A program made the position numbers and the translations under genes. Shown here piece after piece: positions 1-6,288 of a stretch of 6,376 nucleotides of DNA (its first letter is position 1; each line of letters starts with the position of its first letter). The stretch is from positions 1 to 6,376 of the forward strand of contig JAJQHF010000173.1 of assembly GCA_021199975.1 (NCBI GenBank). Direction: 5' to 3'. Below the pieces are notes generated by a model, which was not told the DNA's origin, did not search any database, and worked only from the letters and a program-made list of their open reading frames with translations. Source of the stretch: Candidatus Gastranaerophilales bacterium. GTDB lineage: Bacteria; Cyanobacteriota; Vampirovibrionia; Gastranaerophilales; Gastranaerophilaceae.

Positions 1-102
1 GTATATGAATATATATAAAATTATTAGCACTCTAAAATAAATTATTTATTAATCAGCAAAAAAAATATTCAGGGTTTTTATCTATAGAAAAAAGGATAAA
101 AA

Positions 103-666
103 ATGATAAATAACAATATGAATATTTCTTTTAAAAGTTATGTTCCTGTGAAATACTATGCAAAAAATCCCGATAATGACAGATATTCTAGAGTTATTGA
201 TGAAAGTAATTTAAAAAAATGCCACGGGATTATAGTAAGAAACCTTAACAGAACATTAAAAAACAACAAGAGAGAAGATTTTGTTGACTATTACGAGCAG
301 TATGATTTCGATTATAAGTGCAACCCCAAAGTTTGTTCCATTTATGATAAAGATACACCGGATATTTTTCTTGTGACAGGTAAGGATGTCGATACTGTAA
401 AAGAAATGGCGAAACCAGTAGGACGTGCAAAAGGTGATGCAATGGACAGACTTGGACATTCAAAATCTTTTGAATCTTCATATGCTGCAAGAAATTATTT
501 TTCAAACGTGAAATCATTTTTAAAAAACAGGTGCAGAAGATTAAAAGACAATGACGGTGTTAATCTTTCTTTGCAAGTGTTTGTTAATCCTCAATACAAA
601 AAGAATAATGAACTTAAAGGTTTTGAGTTAGAGGGTGCCCGTTTTATAAAGGATGAAAATAAATGA
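103..666 (+). CDS. Conserved-looking hypothetical protein with N-terminal ISFK motif (187 aa)
   Basis: I do not recognise a named domain. The ATG follows AAAAGGA (90-96) at a 6-nt spacing, which supports this start; a second ATG lies five codons in. There is no signal peptide or membrane segment, so a soluble cytoplasmic protein is likely. It opens with a short polar stretch and 'NISFKSYVPVKYYAK' (residues 7-21), a motif style I associate with Gastranaerophilales proteins. A mixed alpha/beta middle follows, with 'DIFLVTGKDVDTVKEMA' near residues 87-103. A basic helix around residues 132-148 (SFLKNRCRRLK) precedes a predicted beta-rich end. Many Lys, Arg and Tyr residues make it basic overall. 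It is convergent with the GH13 gene, the two stops being 3 bp apart. No promoter is convincing in the 102 AT-rich bases upstream. The coding call is firm; the function is unknown. Confidence 0.85.
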   Translation: MINNNMNISFKSYVPVKYYAKNPDNDRYSRVIDESNLKKCHGIIVRNLNRTLKNNKREDFVDYYEQYDFDYKCNPKVCSIYDKDTPDIFLVTGKDVDTVKEMAKPVGRAKGDAMDRLGHSKSFESSYAARNYFSNVKSFLKNRCRRLKDNDGVNLSLQVFVNPQYKKNNELKGFELEGARFIKDENK

Positions 667-669
667 TAT

Positions 670-3084
670 TTATTTTATTTTTTTAAATAATATTGTAGAT
701 TCACCTGCAAGCTTTATAGGTGAGTTTGTTTTGCCGTCGCTTATAATATTTTGTTTGTTATTATGAATGCCGCTTCCGCCGTATTTTTTATCATCTGTAT
801 TTAATATTTCAGTCCATTCTCCTTGAGGGAATTTTATATAATAATCTGCAGCATCACTTCTCGGATAACCTGCAGCATTAAAGTTCGTAATTGTATAAAT
901 TTCATTATTTGATTTATTATCTTTTGTTAATGTTGCAAAAACATTTGAACCATGGTGTTTAACCGTTTCAGATTTATCAAGATATCCTTTCGTTAATGCA
1001 GGATTTTCCTTGTTTAGTTTATTCAAATCTTTTGTAAGGTTTAAAAATTTTCTCATTGTATTTCTTCCGTTTTGAGAATATTTAATATTACCGAGGGTTG
1101 ATTCTCTTAATGCGGATTTTCCTGTATTATAACCTTTTTCTATATATAAATTTCCTTCATCTTTATTTGATTTAAATTCCCTGAAAAATCTAAATGGAGT
1201 TAAATCCGCATTTTCATCTCCTTGAAATACCATTTTTGCACCGGGAATTGAGCAGGTTCTTGCCAGTGCCATTTTATTCCTGCTAAAACTTCTGTTATAC
1301 ATTGTTTTTATCATATCTAAATTTATTCCGGAATCAGTTTTTATATCTAATTTTTTAAGAACATCATTTTTAAAAGATTGTTCAACCGCATTTATCCAAT
1401 GTTTTGATGTTATTTTAGATGTATCATATTTGTCTAATTCTCCTGTTTGAAGCATTATAGCAAGTTCTTCTGCTGTAAATTGAGCTTTTTGCGCTCTGAT
1501 TACATTTAAAGCCTCCTCTTGAGGGCAGTGTTTTAAATCCGAATACTCTTTAGACCTTTTTAAATCCTCCTCATTTAATAAAATATTGTCCTCAAGATGA
1601 AGCATAGGGGTCATTAGTTTCGGAATAAGTCTTGACCCTTCAAAATTTCCTATTTCATCGTGGCTCATAACATATTTAACCCGATTTTGACTGCAATAAC
1701 ACGCTTTTTCAAAAGAATCAAGGTCGATACCGCCGTATATTTCATCTTTTAAAGTGTGAAAATAATTAAAATCCCATTCACTGTCACAGCCCAGTCGGCC
1801 TAATGAAGTTTCTCCATTTGAAATTTTTTCAATTGCATTGCAATGTATATCTTCGCTTTCTCCTTCTCCTGTTTCATAGGTTTTTAGAGGATTTGTTACT
1901 CTTTTATCATGAGGTTCATTATAATCATCATAAAAATCGCCGTTATTATTTACATTAACATGTTCTCTGCTGTCTTCCGCAATAATAAAAGTATCGGGAG
2001 AGTGATAGTTTAATTCTGAAACTATTTGCTTTAAAGTGTAATCAGAATTCATAAATTTTGTCATATCAAGGCGGAGTCCGTCACAATGGTAATTTTTTAC
2101 CCAATTCATTGCGGCATTAACAATAAAATCACGAACATACCTTGAGTTTTCTCCTTCATAATTAAAGGAATCGCCAAAGCAGTTTGAACCTCCCGTATAA
2201 GGTCCTGCTTGCAATAGTTCCGAACCGTCAGGACCTATATGGTTTGGAACCATATCCATTATTACATTTAATCCTTGATTATGTGCTTCATTTACTAGGG
2301 TTTTTAATCCGTCCGGGCCGCCTAAATGTTCGGAAGGTGCCATTTTATCTACTCCGTCATAACCCCAGTTAAAGGAGTATGTATTCTCTGCCGGCATTAT
2401 TTCTATAGTATTAAATCCTTCTGATTTTATTTTTTTTAGTTTGTTTTTTGCAGCATCAAAAGAACCCTTTTTCGTAAAAGAAGAAATATTTAATTCATAA
2501 ATTGATGCTTCATTTAATGAAGTTAATTGATTTTTACTGTTTGCTTTTCTTGAAATTCTGTTTTTATTGCCATTATACCAGCTGTCGTCACTCCATTCAA
2601 AGAGTGAGTGGTCATAAAGAGTTGATATTCCTGTTAACTTTTCTTGTCTGTATGAATATGGATCTTTAACCCTGTCTATATCTCCGTTTCCTTTATAAAT
2701 AGTGTAGTAATAATAATCTCCCGAGGCAGCTTTATCAGAGGAAAGTTTTTCTTTTGACTCAAATATCCCGTTTCCTTTATTTTCCAACTCGTATGATTTT
2801 TTATTCATTTTGTCATTTCTTTTTATGACGGTGACATAAGCTTTTTTTGAGTCAGGATATGTAAATAATTTAAATGATACTTCCTTTGTTTCAGGGTCAA
2901 TTTGACCGCCCCAGCTTTTATGTTCTGCCGTAGTTCTTCCAAATGAAATCGGTTTATAACATACATTTGATAATTCGTTTATTTGATTATCTTTATTAAA
3001 AAAGCACTGTGAGGTTTTATCTTTGTTGTCTGTACCTCTATATTTACTGACTGATTGTGTGGAATTTATGTATGCTATTTTCAT
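670..3084 (-). CDS. GH13 alpha-glucan-active enzyme, TreZ/GlgB-like (804 aa)
   Basis: A glycoside hydrolase family 13 enzyme, expected to hydrolyse or transfer alpha-glucan chains in the cytoplasm (no signal peptide). Residues 1-45 are a low-complexity leader ending in 'ISFG' (46-49). An N-terminal beta domain (E-set/CBM48-like) spans about 55-145, the (beta/alpha)8 barrel about 190-640, and a C-terminal beta domain about 700-804. GH13 regions are complete: region I 'MDMVPNH' (276-282), region II 'DGLRLD' (335-340; Arg338, nucleophile Asp340), region III 'FIIAED' with acid/base Glu370, region IV 'MSHDEIGN' (473-480; His475, Asp476). 'NHIGPDG' (281-287) and 'DLTPFRFF' (627-634) recall TreZ; 'ILNTDDKKYGGSG' (760-772) recalls GlgB. 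I cannot decide between trehalohydrolase and branching activity; no treY, glgA or glgC neighbour is visible. About 100 extra residues (roughly 485-605) follow region IV. The start has GAGG at 3090-3093, 6 nt or so upstream. Confidence 0.93.
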   Translation of the reverse strand: MKIAYINSTQSVSKYRGTDNKDKTSQCFFNKDNQINELSNVCYKPISFGRTTAEHKSWGGQIDPETKEVSFKLFTYPDSKKAYVTVIKRNDKMNKKSYELENKGNGIFESKEKLSSDKAASGDYYYYTIYKGNGDIDRVKDPYSYRQEKLTGISTLYDHSLFEWSDDSWYNGNKNRISRKANSKNQLTSLNEASIYELNISSFTKKGSFDAAKNKLKKIKSEGFNTIEIMPAENTYSFNWGYDGVDKMAPSEHLGGPDGLKTLVNEAHNQGLNVIMDMVPNHIGPDGSELLQAGPYTGGSNCFGDSFNYEGENSRYVRDFIVNAAMNWVKNYHCDGLRLDMTKFMNSDYTLKQIVSELNYHSPDTFIIAEDSREHVNVNNNGDFYDDYNEPHDKRVTNPLKTYETGEGESEDIHCNAIEKISNGETSLGRLGCDSEWDFNYFHTLKDEIYGGIDLDSFEKACYCSQNRVKYVMSHDEIGNFEGSRLIPKLMTPMLHLEDNILLNEEDLKRSKEYSDLKHCPQEEALNVIRAQKAQFTAEELAIMLQTGELDKYDTSKITSKHWINAVEQSFKNDVLKKLDIKTDSGINLDMIKTMYNRSFSRNKMALARTCSIPGAKMVFQGDENADLTPFRFFREFKSNKDEGNLYIEKGYNTGKSALRESTLGNIKYSQNGRNTMRKFLNLTKDLNKLNKENPALTKGYLDKSETVKHHGSNVFATLTKDNKSNNEIYTITNFNAAGYPRSDAADYYIKFPQGEWTEILNTDDKKYGGSGIHNNKQNIISDGKTNSPIKLAGESTILFKKIK

Positions 3085-3110
3085 TCAAACCTCACATTGG
3101 AAACACGACA

Positions 3111-3116
3111 ATTATA
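3111..3116 (-). promoter_or_regulatory. Possible -10 box for the GH13 gene
   Basis: The - strand reads TATAAT here, about 27 bp before the ATG at 3084. A start site near 3104 would leave a leader of about 20 nt containing the GAGG ribosome site. Because the upstream gene is closed by its own terminator (3192-3227), the GH13 gene needs its own promoter. No good -35 hexamer sits at the right distance. A second TATAAT on the same strand at 3159-3164 is an alternative. In DNA this AT-rich such matches arise by chance. Confidence 0.35.
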
Positions 3117-3191
3117 TAAGTTTATTGAAACATATTATTTGCATATTTTTTTAATTCTATTATAAAAAGTTTACATTAATTTTTTATTAAC

Positions 3192-3227
3192 AAAAAAACA
3201 GACGGTTTTTATATAAACCGCCTGTTT
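3192..3227 (-). terminator. Intrinsic terminator of the 85-residue gene
   Basis: A 13-bp stem (3196-3208 with 3215-3227) encloses a 6-nt loop. On the - strand the single imperfect pair is a G-U wobble, so the RNA stem is continuous. It is followed by seven U residues (complement of 3192-3198, partly inside the stem). It lies 13 bp past the stop of the 85-residue gene. On the + strand the odd pair becomes an A-C mismatch and no T-tract follows, so the - strand is the functional orientation. Confidence 0.88.
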
Positions 3228-3240
3228 CTAAAATGTAAAT

Positions 3241-3498
3241 TTAAGCTGGAGTTGCGAATTTTGCGCCGGCTGTTCCTAAATTATCATCTGTAAATAACGG
3301 AGCAGTCAATAGGAATTTCCCTGCCTTATATTCAAAGGCTGAAATTTCTCCCGATTTATATTGTTCTTCTAATTTTTCAAGGTCTTTAGCTCTTTTGATT
3401 TCTTCTCTGACTATTTGTCTTGTGTCTTTTGGCTGTTCTGTTATTGAACAAGTTGTTCCAAGATTTTTTTCTATAGGTGAGTATGCAGGTGTCGGCAT
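3241..3498 (-). CDS. Small hypothetical protein with SHOCT-like motif (85 aa)
   Basis: Function unknown. The ATG is preceded by AGGAAGG (complement of 3508-3514) at a 9-nt spacing, and the gene ends just before a strong terminator, so it is a well-defined single-gene unit. Residues 1-24 are Pro/Thr-rich and probably disordered. Residues 25-48 form a charged helix (REEIKRAKDLEKLEEQ). Residues 40-65 follow the pattern of SHOCT helices, L-x-x-L-x(5)-G-x-[IL]-[ST]-x-x-E-[FY]-x-x-x-K-x-x-LL, here as 'YKSGEISAFEYKAGKFLL' at its end. SHOCT motifs are usually at the extreme C-terminus and are linked to oligomerisation; here about 20 Gly/Ala/Thr-rich residues follow. There is no signal peptide or membrane segment. 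The SHOCT likeness is by eye and could be coincidental for so short a motif. Confidence 0.8.
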   Translation of the reverse strand: MPTPAYSPIEKNLGTTCSITEQPKDTRQIVREEIKRAKDLEKLEEQYKSGEISAFEYKAGKFLLTAPLFTDDNLGTAGAKFATPA

Positions 3499-3561
3499 AT
3501 TATTATTCCTTCCTTTTTTACTTTATCTATTACTTACTTTTGTTCTTCCATAAAGTTGTAT

Positions 3562-3591
3562 GAACAATAAAAATTGACATTTTCATTGTTC
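3562..3591. repeat. 13-bp inverted repeat in the divergent spacer
   Basis: The arms 3562-3574 (GAACAATAAAAAT) and 3579-3591 (ATTTTCATTGTTC) are inverted copies with one mismatch around a 4-nt loop. TTGACA at 3574-3579, a perfect -35 hexamer, straddles the loop. The element lies between the divergent starts at 3498 and 3697. On the - strand the mismatch is a G-U wobble, so a hairpin could form in the leader of the 85-residue gene. On the + strand five T residues follow, so a terminator is also possible, though no + strand gene precedes it. An operator is the other reading. No good -10 box lies 16-18 bp after TTGACA. Confidence 0.6.
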
Positions 3592-3696
3592 TTTTTAACA
3601 AATCTTAAAAATAAGCATATGAAACTCTCTAAAAAGCAATAATTTTAACAATATATACTTTATATATAGAATATATTTTAAAAGAGAGGGATATAA

Positions 3697-4181
3697 ATGA
3701 CAAGTGTTAATTCAGATTATGTTTTTTATTATACCAAAGCTTCTTCCCTTCGCACCACAAATCAAACCAATTCAAACAGCACAAGAAATGGTTCCATTGA
3801 AGATACAACACAAGGTACACAAGGTGATTGCTGGCTTTTATCCGCAATAAATGCTCTTAGCTACACAGAAGATGGCGCTGAAATTATTGGAAATTTAATT
3901 GAATATGATGAAGATGGTATTACAATTAACCTTGAAGGCGGCACCGGATCTATTTTATAAGCGATTCCACCTTATCTGATGAAAAAGACAGGCTGTCATC
4001 CGGAGATTATGATATAAACGCAATTGTAGAAGGAACACTTGAATATAATAGTTCCATTGATGATTATAATATAGCTGAAAAGCAAGAATACTATACAAGC
4101 GGAGTTCTTGGAGCTGTACATTACTTAGATGAAAACGGAAATGACACCTCAGCTGAAAATACAATAGTGATTGAAATATAA
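3697..4181 (+). pseudogene. Broken calpain-like (C2 family) cysteine protease
   Basis: The ATG follows GAGAGGG (3684-3690) at 6 nt. The first open stretch gives 87 residues with 'QGTQGDCWLLSAINAL' (39-54). This matches the calpain-type active-site block Q-G-x-x-G-D-C-W: Gln39 would be the oxyanion Gln and Cys45 the nucleophile. The frame stops at 3958-3960 right after a TTTT run (3953-3956). One added T rejoins it to a second open frame (3957-4178, stop 4179-4181) that continues sensibly as 'SDSTLSDEKDRLSSGDYD', giving about 161 residues. The catalytic His and Asn that family members carry further downstream are not seen before 4181, so the 3' end also seems lost. The short product could still be made, but not an active protease. 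A sequencing error in the T-run cannot be excluded. Residues 1-35 are Ser/Thr/Asn-rich. Confidence 0.72.
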
Positions 4182-4340
4182 CGACAGTACAATATTATGA
4201 AATTAATTTCTCCAAATATTCATTCTATCCGTTTTAATTATACCATTCATTAAAATACAAAAATACAACCTTTGACATTGTAAACTCACAAATAATTTAG
4301 GAATTTTTTACAGAAAGTTTGATAATTTATGGCAACAATA

Positions 4341-4368
4341 TTTTTAATCAGATGAAACAGATTAAAAA
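4341..4368. repeat. 9-bp inverted repeat (hairpin)
   Basis: TTTTTAATC (4341-4349) pairs with GATTAAAAA (4360-4368) across a 10-nt loop. The repeat is symmetrical in its A/T ends and so could weakly terminate transcription from either side. It covers the 3' end of the - strand micro-ORF, whose stop codon is at 4348-4350. The low GC content of the stem makes it weak. Confidence 0.4.
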
Positions 4369-4392
4369 TAAAAAAGCAAACAGCTTTTTCAT
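4348..4392 (-). CDS. Candidate micro-ORF, 14-residue hydrophobic peptide
   Basis: The - strand encodes MKKLFAFLFLICFI then TGA. A textbook GGAGG (complement of 4399-4403) lies 6 nt before the ATG, the best ribosome site in the window. The peptide has two lysines and then an unbroken hydrophobic run with one Cys. It could be a membrane-inserting micropeptide (type I toxin-like), a leader peptide, or the surviving start of a decayed secreted or lipoprotein gene. Reading past the TGA gives only six further codons before the next stop, so no larger gene is recovered in this frame. A TATAAT on the same strand (4409-4414) is so close that the message would begin almost at the ribosome site. Chance occurrence remains possible. 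Confidence 0.35.
   Translation of the reverse strand: MKKLFAFLFLICFI
4371..4389. repeat. 7-bp hairpin over the start of the micro-ORF
   Basis: AAAAAGC (4371-4377) pairs with GCTTTTT (4383-4389) around a 5-nt loop. Read on the - strand, it covers codons 2-7 of the 14-codon ORF, directly after its ATG. Such a fold could modulate translation, but a Lys-Lys start followed by Phe and Leu codons yields A- and T-runs that pair by chance. Confidence 0.35.
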
Positions 4393-4469
4393 AATTCACC
4401 TCCATATCATTATAACGAAAAATTTATAAAATTTGTTCATTGTTTGCAATATGTGAAATAGGAATTTAT

Positions 4470-4474
4470 GAGGG
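4470..4474 (+). promoter_or_regulatory. Ribosome binding site fixing the 4481 start
   Basis: GAGGG ends 6 nt before the ATG at 4481, the usual spacing. It directly abuts the in-frame TTG at 4475, which therefore cannot be the start served by this site. Confidence 0.7.
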
Positions 4475-4480
4475 TTGAAT

Positions 4481-4741
4481 ATGGGAAGCAAGAAAAAAGC
4501 TGTAAAACAACACTTTTTCAAACGTTCTCTTGAACGTGTCGGAGTTCTCTTAAATGAAAAAGAACTTATAAGAAAAATACAAAATCAGGAACTTGAATTT
4601 ATAGAACGCCAAAGTAACCGCAAAACTGTTTTTAGGTTTGAACATTTAGGCAATTCTTTTCGTGTAGTTTATGACAAAATTCGTAAACAAATTATTACAA
4701 TATTATTTGAGATTGGGGAACAAGGCAATGCCGGAGGATGA
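4481..4741 (+). CDS. Small basic protein, possible RelE/DUF4258-like (86 aa)
   Basis: Unrecognised at the level of a named gene. By eye it shows 18 Lys/Arg against 10 Asp/Glu. 'KQHFFKRSLERVGV' (9-22) is a His/Arg-bearing helix, a second helix covers about 26-38, and 'RQSNRKTVFRF' (43-53) with 'FRVVYDKIRKQIITIL' (60-75) look like two or three beta strands. This helix-helix-sheet order, the early H-x-x-x-R-x-x-x-R and the 'VVYD..(R/K)..I.T' ending recall small RelE-like or DUF4258-type phage and mobile-element proteins. That is inference, not a match. Its last 14 bases overlap the next gene, so translation is probably coupled, and both end at one terminator. It sits between the protease remnant and the decayed recombinase, which suggests mobile-element cargo. 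No signal peptide or membrane helix is evident. Confidence 0.75.
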   Translation: MGSKKKAVKQHFFKRSLERVGVLLNEKELIRKIQNQELEFIERQSNRKTVFRFEHLGNSFRVVYDKIRKQIITILFEIGEQGNAGG

Positions 4742-4847
4742 AATAGAACTGGTATTATTACCTCCGGAAGAATATCAGGAGGTTACAGAGGATGAAATAG
4801 TTGAAACTTATGTAAAACTCATAACTCTTTTATTTTCGGGTAATTAA
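4728..4847 (+). CDS. Very acidic 39-residue protein overlapping the basic gene
   Basis: The ATG lies inside the last codons of the preceding gene (14-bp overlap, different frame). GGGGAA at 4715-4720 is at 7 nt, and AAGG at 4722-4725 is closer. The product has 11 Asp/Glu and a single Lys, beginning 'MPEDEIELVLLPPEEYQEV' and ending in a hydrophobic 'VKLITLLFSGN'. The stop codon falls in the stem-loop of the terminator, as expected for the last gene of an operon. A 13-bp direct repeat (4734-4746 and 4788-4800) encodes 'EDEI' twice. The charge contrast with its partner suggests the two proteins may bind each other, as toxin and antitoxin or nuclease and inhibitor pairs do. No family was recognised. 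Confidence 0.6.
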   Translation: MPEDEIELVLLPPEEYQEVTEDEIVETYVKLITLLFSGN

Positions 4848-4867
4848 CTTCAATTACCCGATTTTTT
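4836..4867 (+). terminator. Intrinsic terminator of the two-gene operon
   Basis: A perfect 10-bp stem, TCGGGTAATT (4836-4845) with AATTACCCGA (4852-4861), has a 6-nt loop and is followed directly by six T residues (4862-4867). The stop codon of the 39-residue gene (4845-4847) is at the top of the left arm. It insulates the recombinase remnant, whose first codon is at 4884, from upstream transcription. Confidence 0.93.
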
Positions 4868-4883
4868 ATGCTAATATAAATCT

Positions 4884-6288
4884 ATGAAAAAAGCTGTTAT
4901 ATATGCTAGAGTATCTTCAGGTCGGCAAGAAAAATAAGGTTTTTCAATTCCGGCACAAATAGAATTTTTTAGGGAAATACGCTAAAGAAAATAATTTTAT
5001 AATCGAAAAGATGTTTGTTGAATCTGAAACGGCTAAAAAAGCCGGACGCAAACAGTTTAATAAAATGCTTGCTTTTATAACCGAAAATAACATTGACGCA
5101 ATACTTGCGAAAAAAAACCGACCGTGTATATCGAAACCTTAAAGATTATCTAACTCTTGATGAATTTAAACATCTAGAAGTACATCTTGTAAAAGAAATA
5201 TGATTATAAGTGAGTATGCTTCATCTCACGTTAAATTTATGCACGGCATAAAAGTTTTAATGGCAAAGAATTATATTGATAATCTTTCGGAAGAAGTAAA
5301 AAAGGGCAAGAATAAAAAAGCACAGCTAGGGTATTATCCCCAGCAAGCACCCGTAGGTTATAAAAATGCCGGCGGTTTGGAAGGGAAACGTGTTATTATT
5401 CCTGATCCTGATAAGAGTTCATACGTTAAACGTCTTTTTGAATTATACGCAACAGGAGTGTATTCTGTAGAAGAATTAAGAAAAAAACTATATAATGAAG
5501 GATTTAACCACAAAGGGCGGATGTATTCAAAACCTAAAATGCTATATATTCTGCACGATTATTTTTATATCGGAAAATTTATATATAATGGTGCAATATA
5601 TGACGGCAAGCACGAGCCTTTAATAGATGTTGAATTATTTAACAAGGTTCAGAAACTATTTAACCAATCAAAGGCAAGGACTCACGATATAGAATTTACC
5701 TATGCAGGTTTGATTAAATGCGGACATTGCGGATGTCAATTGACGGCAGAATTAAAAAAAGGCAAATATGTTTATTATCACTGCACCGGGAAACGTGGCG
5801 GAGATTGCAAAAAAGATTGGGTACGTGAAGAAAAATTAGATAAAGTATTTTGGGATTTAATTAAAAAAATTCCTAATCCTGATAGCGGTTTATTTGATAT
5901 GATACGCAAGGGAATAAAAGAAACAAGAAAACTTAAAAACGAATATGAAGAAACAAGTACAGAAGCGATACAGAAACAAATTGAAATCTTAAAGAGAAGA
6001 ATTGATAATTTGTATGCGGATAAGTTAGACGGTAAAATAACAGAGGAATTTTGGAGGGAAAAACATAACCTCTGGTATAGTGAAAGAGATGAATTATTAG
6101 AAAAATTAAAAGGGTTTAATAGTGCAGCTCGAACTTTTGATGAAGGAACGAACTTATTGGAAAACTTCTGCAAACACGCACCGCAAGCCTATTTACAGGC
6201 ATGTCCTAAAGTTAAACAGCAAATTTTAAAAATGATAGGTTCGAACTTTTATCATTGTAAAGAAACACACAAAAGAAGATTAGATTAA
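4884..6288 (+). pseudogene. Decayed large serine recombinase (about 467 codons)
   Basis: Large serine recombinases excise or integrate mobile elements. The N-terminus 'KKAVIYARVSSGRQEK' carries the resolvase block with the catalytic Ser in 'RVSS'. It is then cut by TAA at 4935-4937 (GAA would fit). A one-base gain lies in 4965-4977 (T6 or A3 run), another in the A8 run at 5110-5117 (before 'TDRVYRNLKDY'), and a one-base loss at about 5195-5199. From 5200 the frame is open for 362 codons: 'SSHVKFMHGIKVLMAKNYI' (resolvase end and long helix), the recombinase domain with 'PQQAPVGYKN', a zinc ribbon with Cys at ORF residues 174, 177, 195 and 203, and a coiled coil (about 230-310). The ATG at 5200 is not a true start. 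Near 6259-6264 a lost base may have cut the C-terminus: the -1 frame continues as 'NTQKKIRLTVKLRFINYLET'. No Shine-Dalgarno precedes 4884. It cannot make an active enzyme as read. Confidence 0.9.

Larger units (their letters stand above)
4182..4480. other. Non-coding spacer between the protease remnant and the small-gene operon
   Basis: About 300 AT-rich bases with no convincing + strand gene. It contains a TTGACA hexamer at 4272-4277 without a matching -10 box, two small hairpins (4341-4368 and 4371-4389), and on the - strand a 14-codon ORF with an excellent ribosome site, listed separately. No further protease sequence was recognised in any + frame, apart from a short open stretch just after 4181 that I could not relate to the family. 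Confidence 0.6.

Noticed and set aside
245..517. Two overlapping - strand open frames of 90 and 67 codons
   Set aside because: Both are antisense to the first gene, lack a good ribosome site and look like reverse readings of its codons.
2184..2372. 62-codon + strand open frame
   Set aside because: Antisense within the GH13 barrel, in the stretch encoding conserved region I; a shadow frame.
3955..4164. 69-codon - strand open frame over the protease remnant
   Set aside because: The + strand second frame here continues the protease sensibly; the - strand product is a low-complexity shadow without a ribosome site.
4197..4253. 18-codon + strand ORF after the protease remnant
   Set aside because: No Shine-Dalgarno, no recognisable peptide features and chance length for this composition.
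4272..4277. TTGACA as a promoter -35
   Set aside because: No acceptable -10 hexamer at 16-18 bp and no gene closely downstream on that strand.
4475..4480. TTG at 4475 as start of the small basic protein
   Set aside because: It directly abuts the GAGGG ribosome site; the ATG at 4481 is correctly spaced.
5200..5202. ATG at 5200 as an independent gene start
   Set aside because: Upstream sequence in other frames clearly encodes the recombinase catalytic domain, and no ribosome site precedes this ATG.
5778..6173. 131-codon open frame on the - strand
   Set aside because: It lies wholly inside the well-supported recombinase frame on the + strand and gives a Ser/Leu/Phe-rich product without recognisable features; a shadow of AT-rich Lys/Glu codons.
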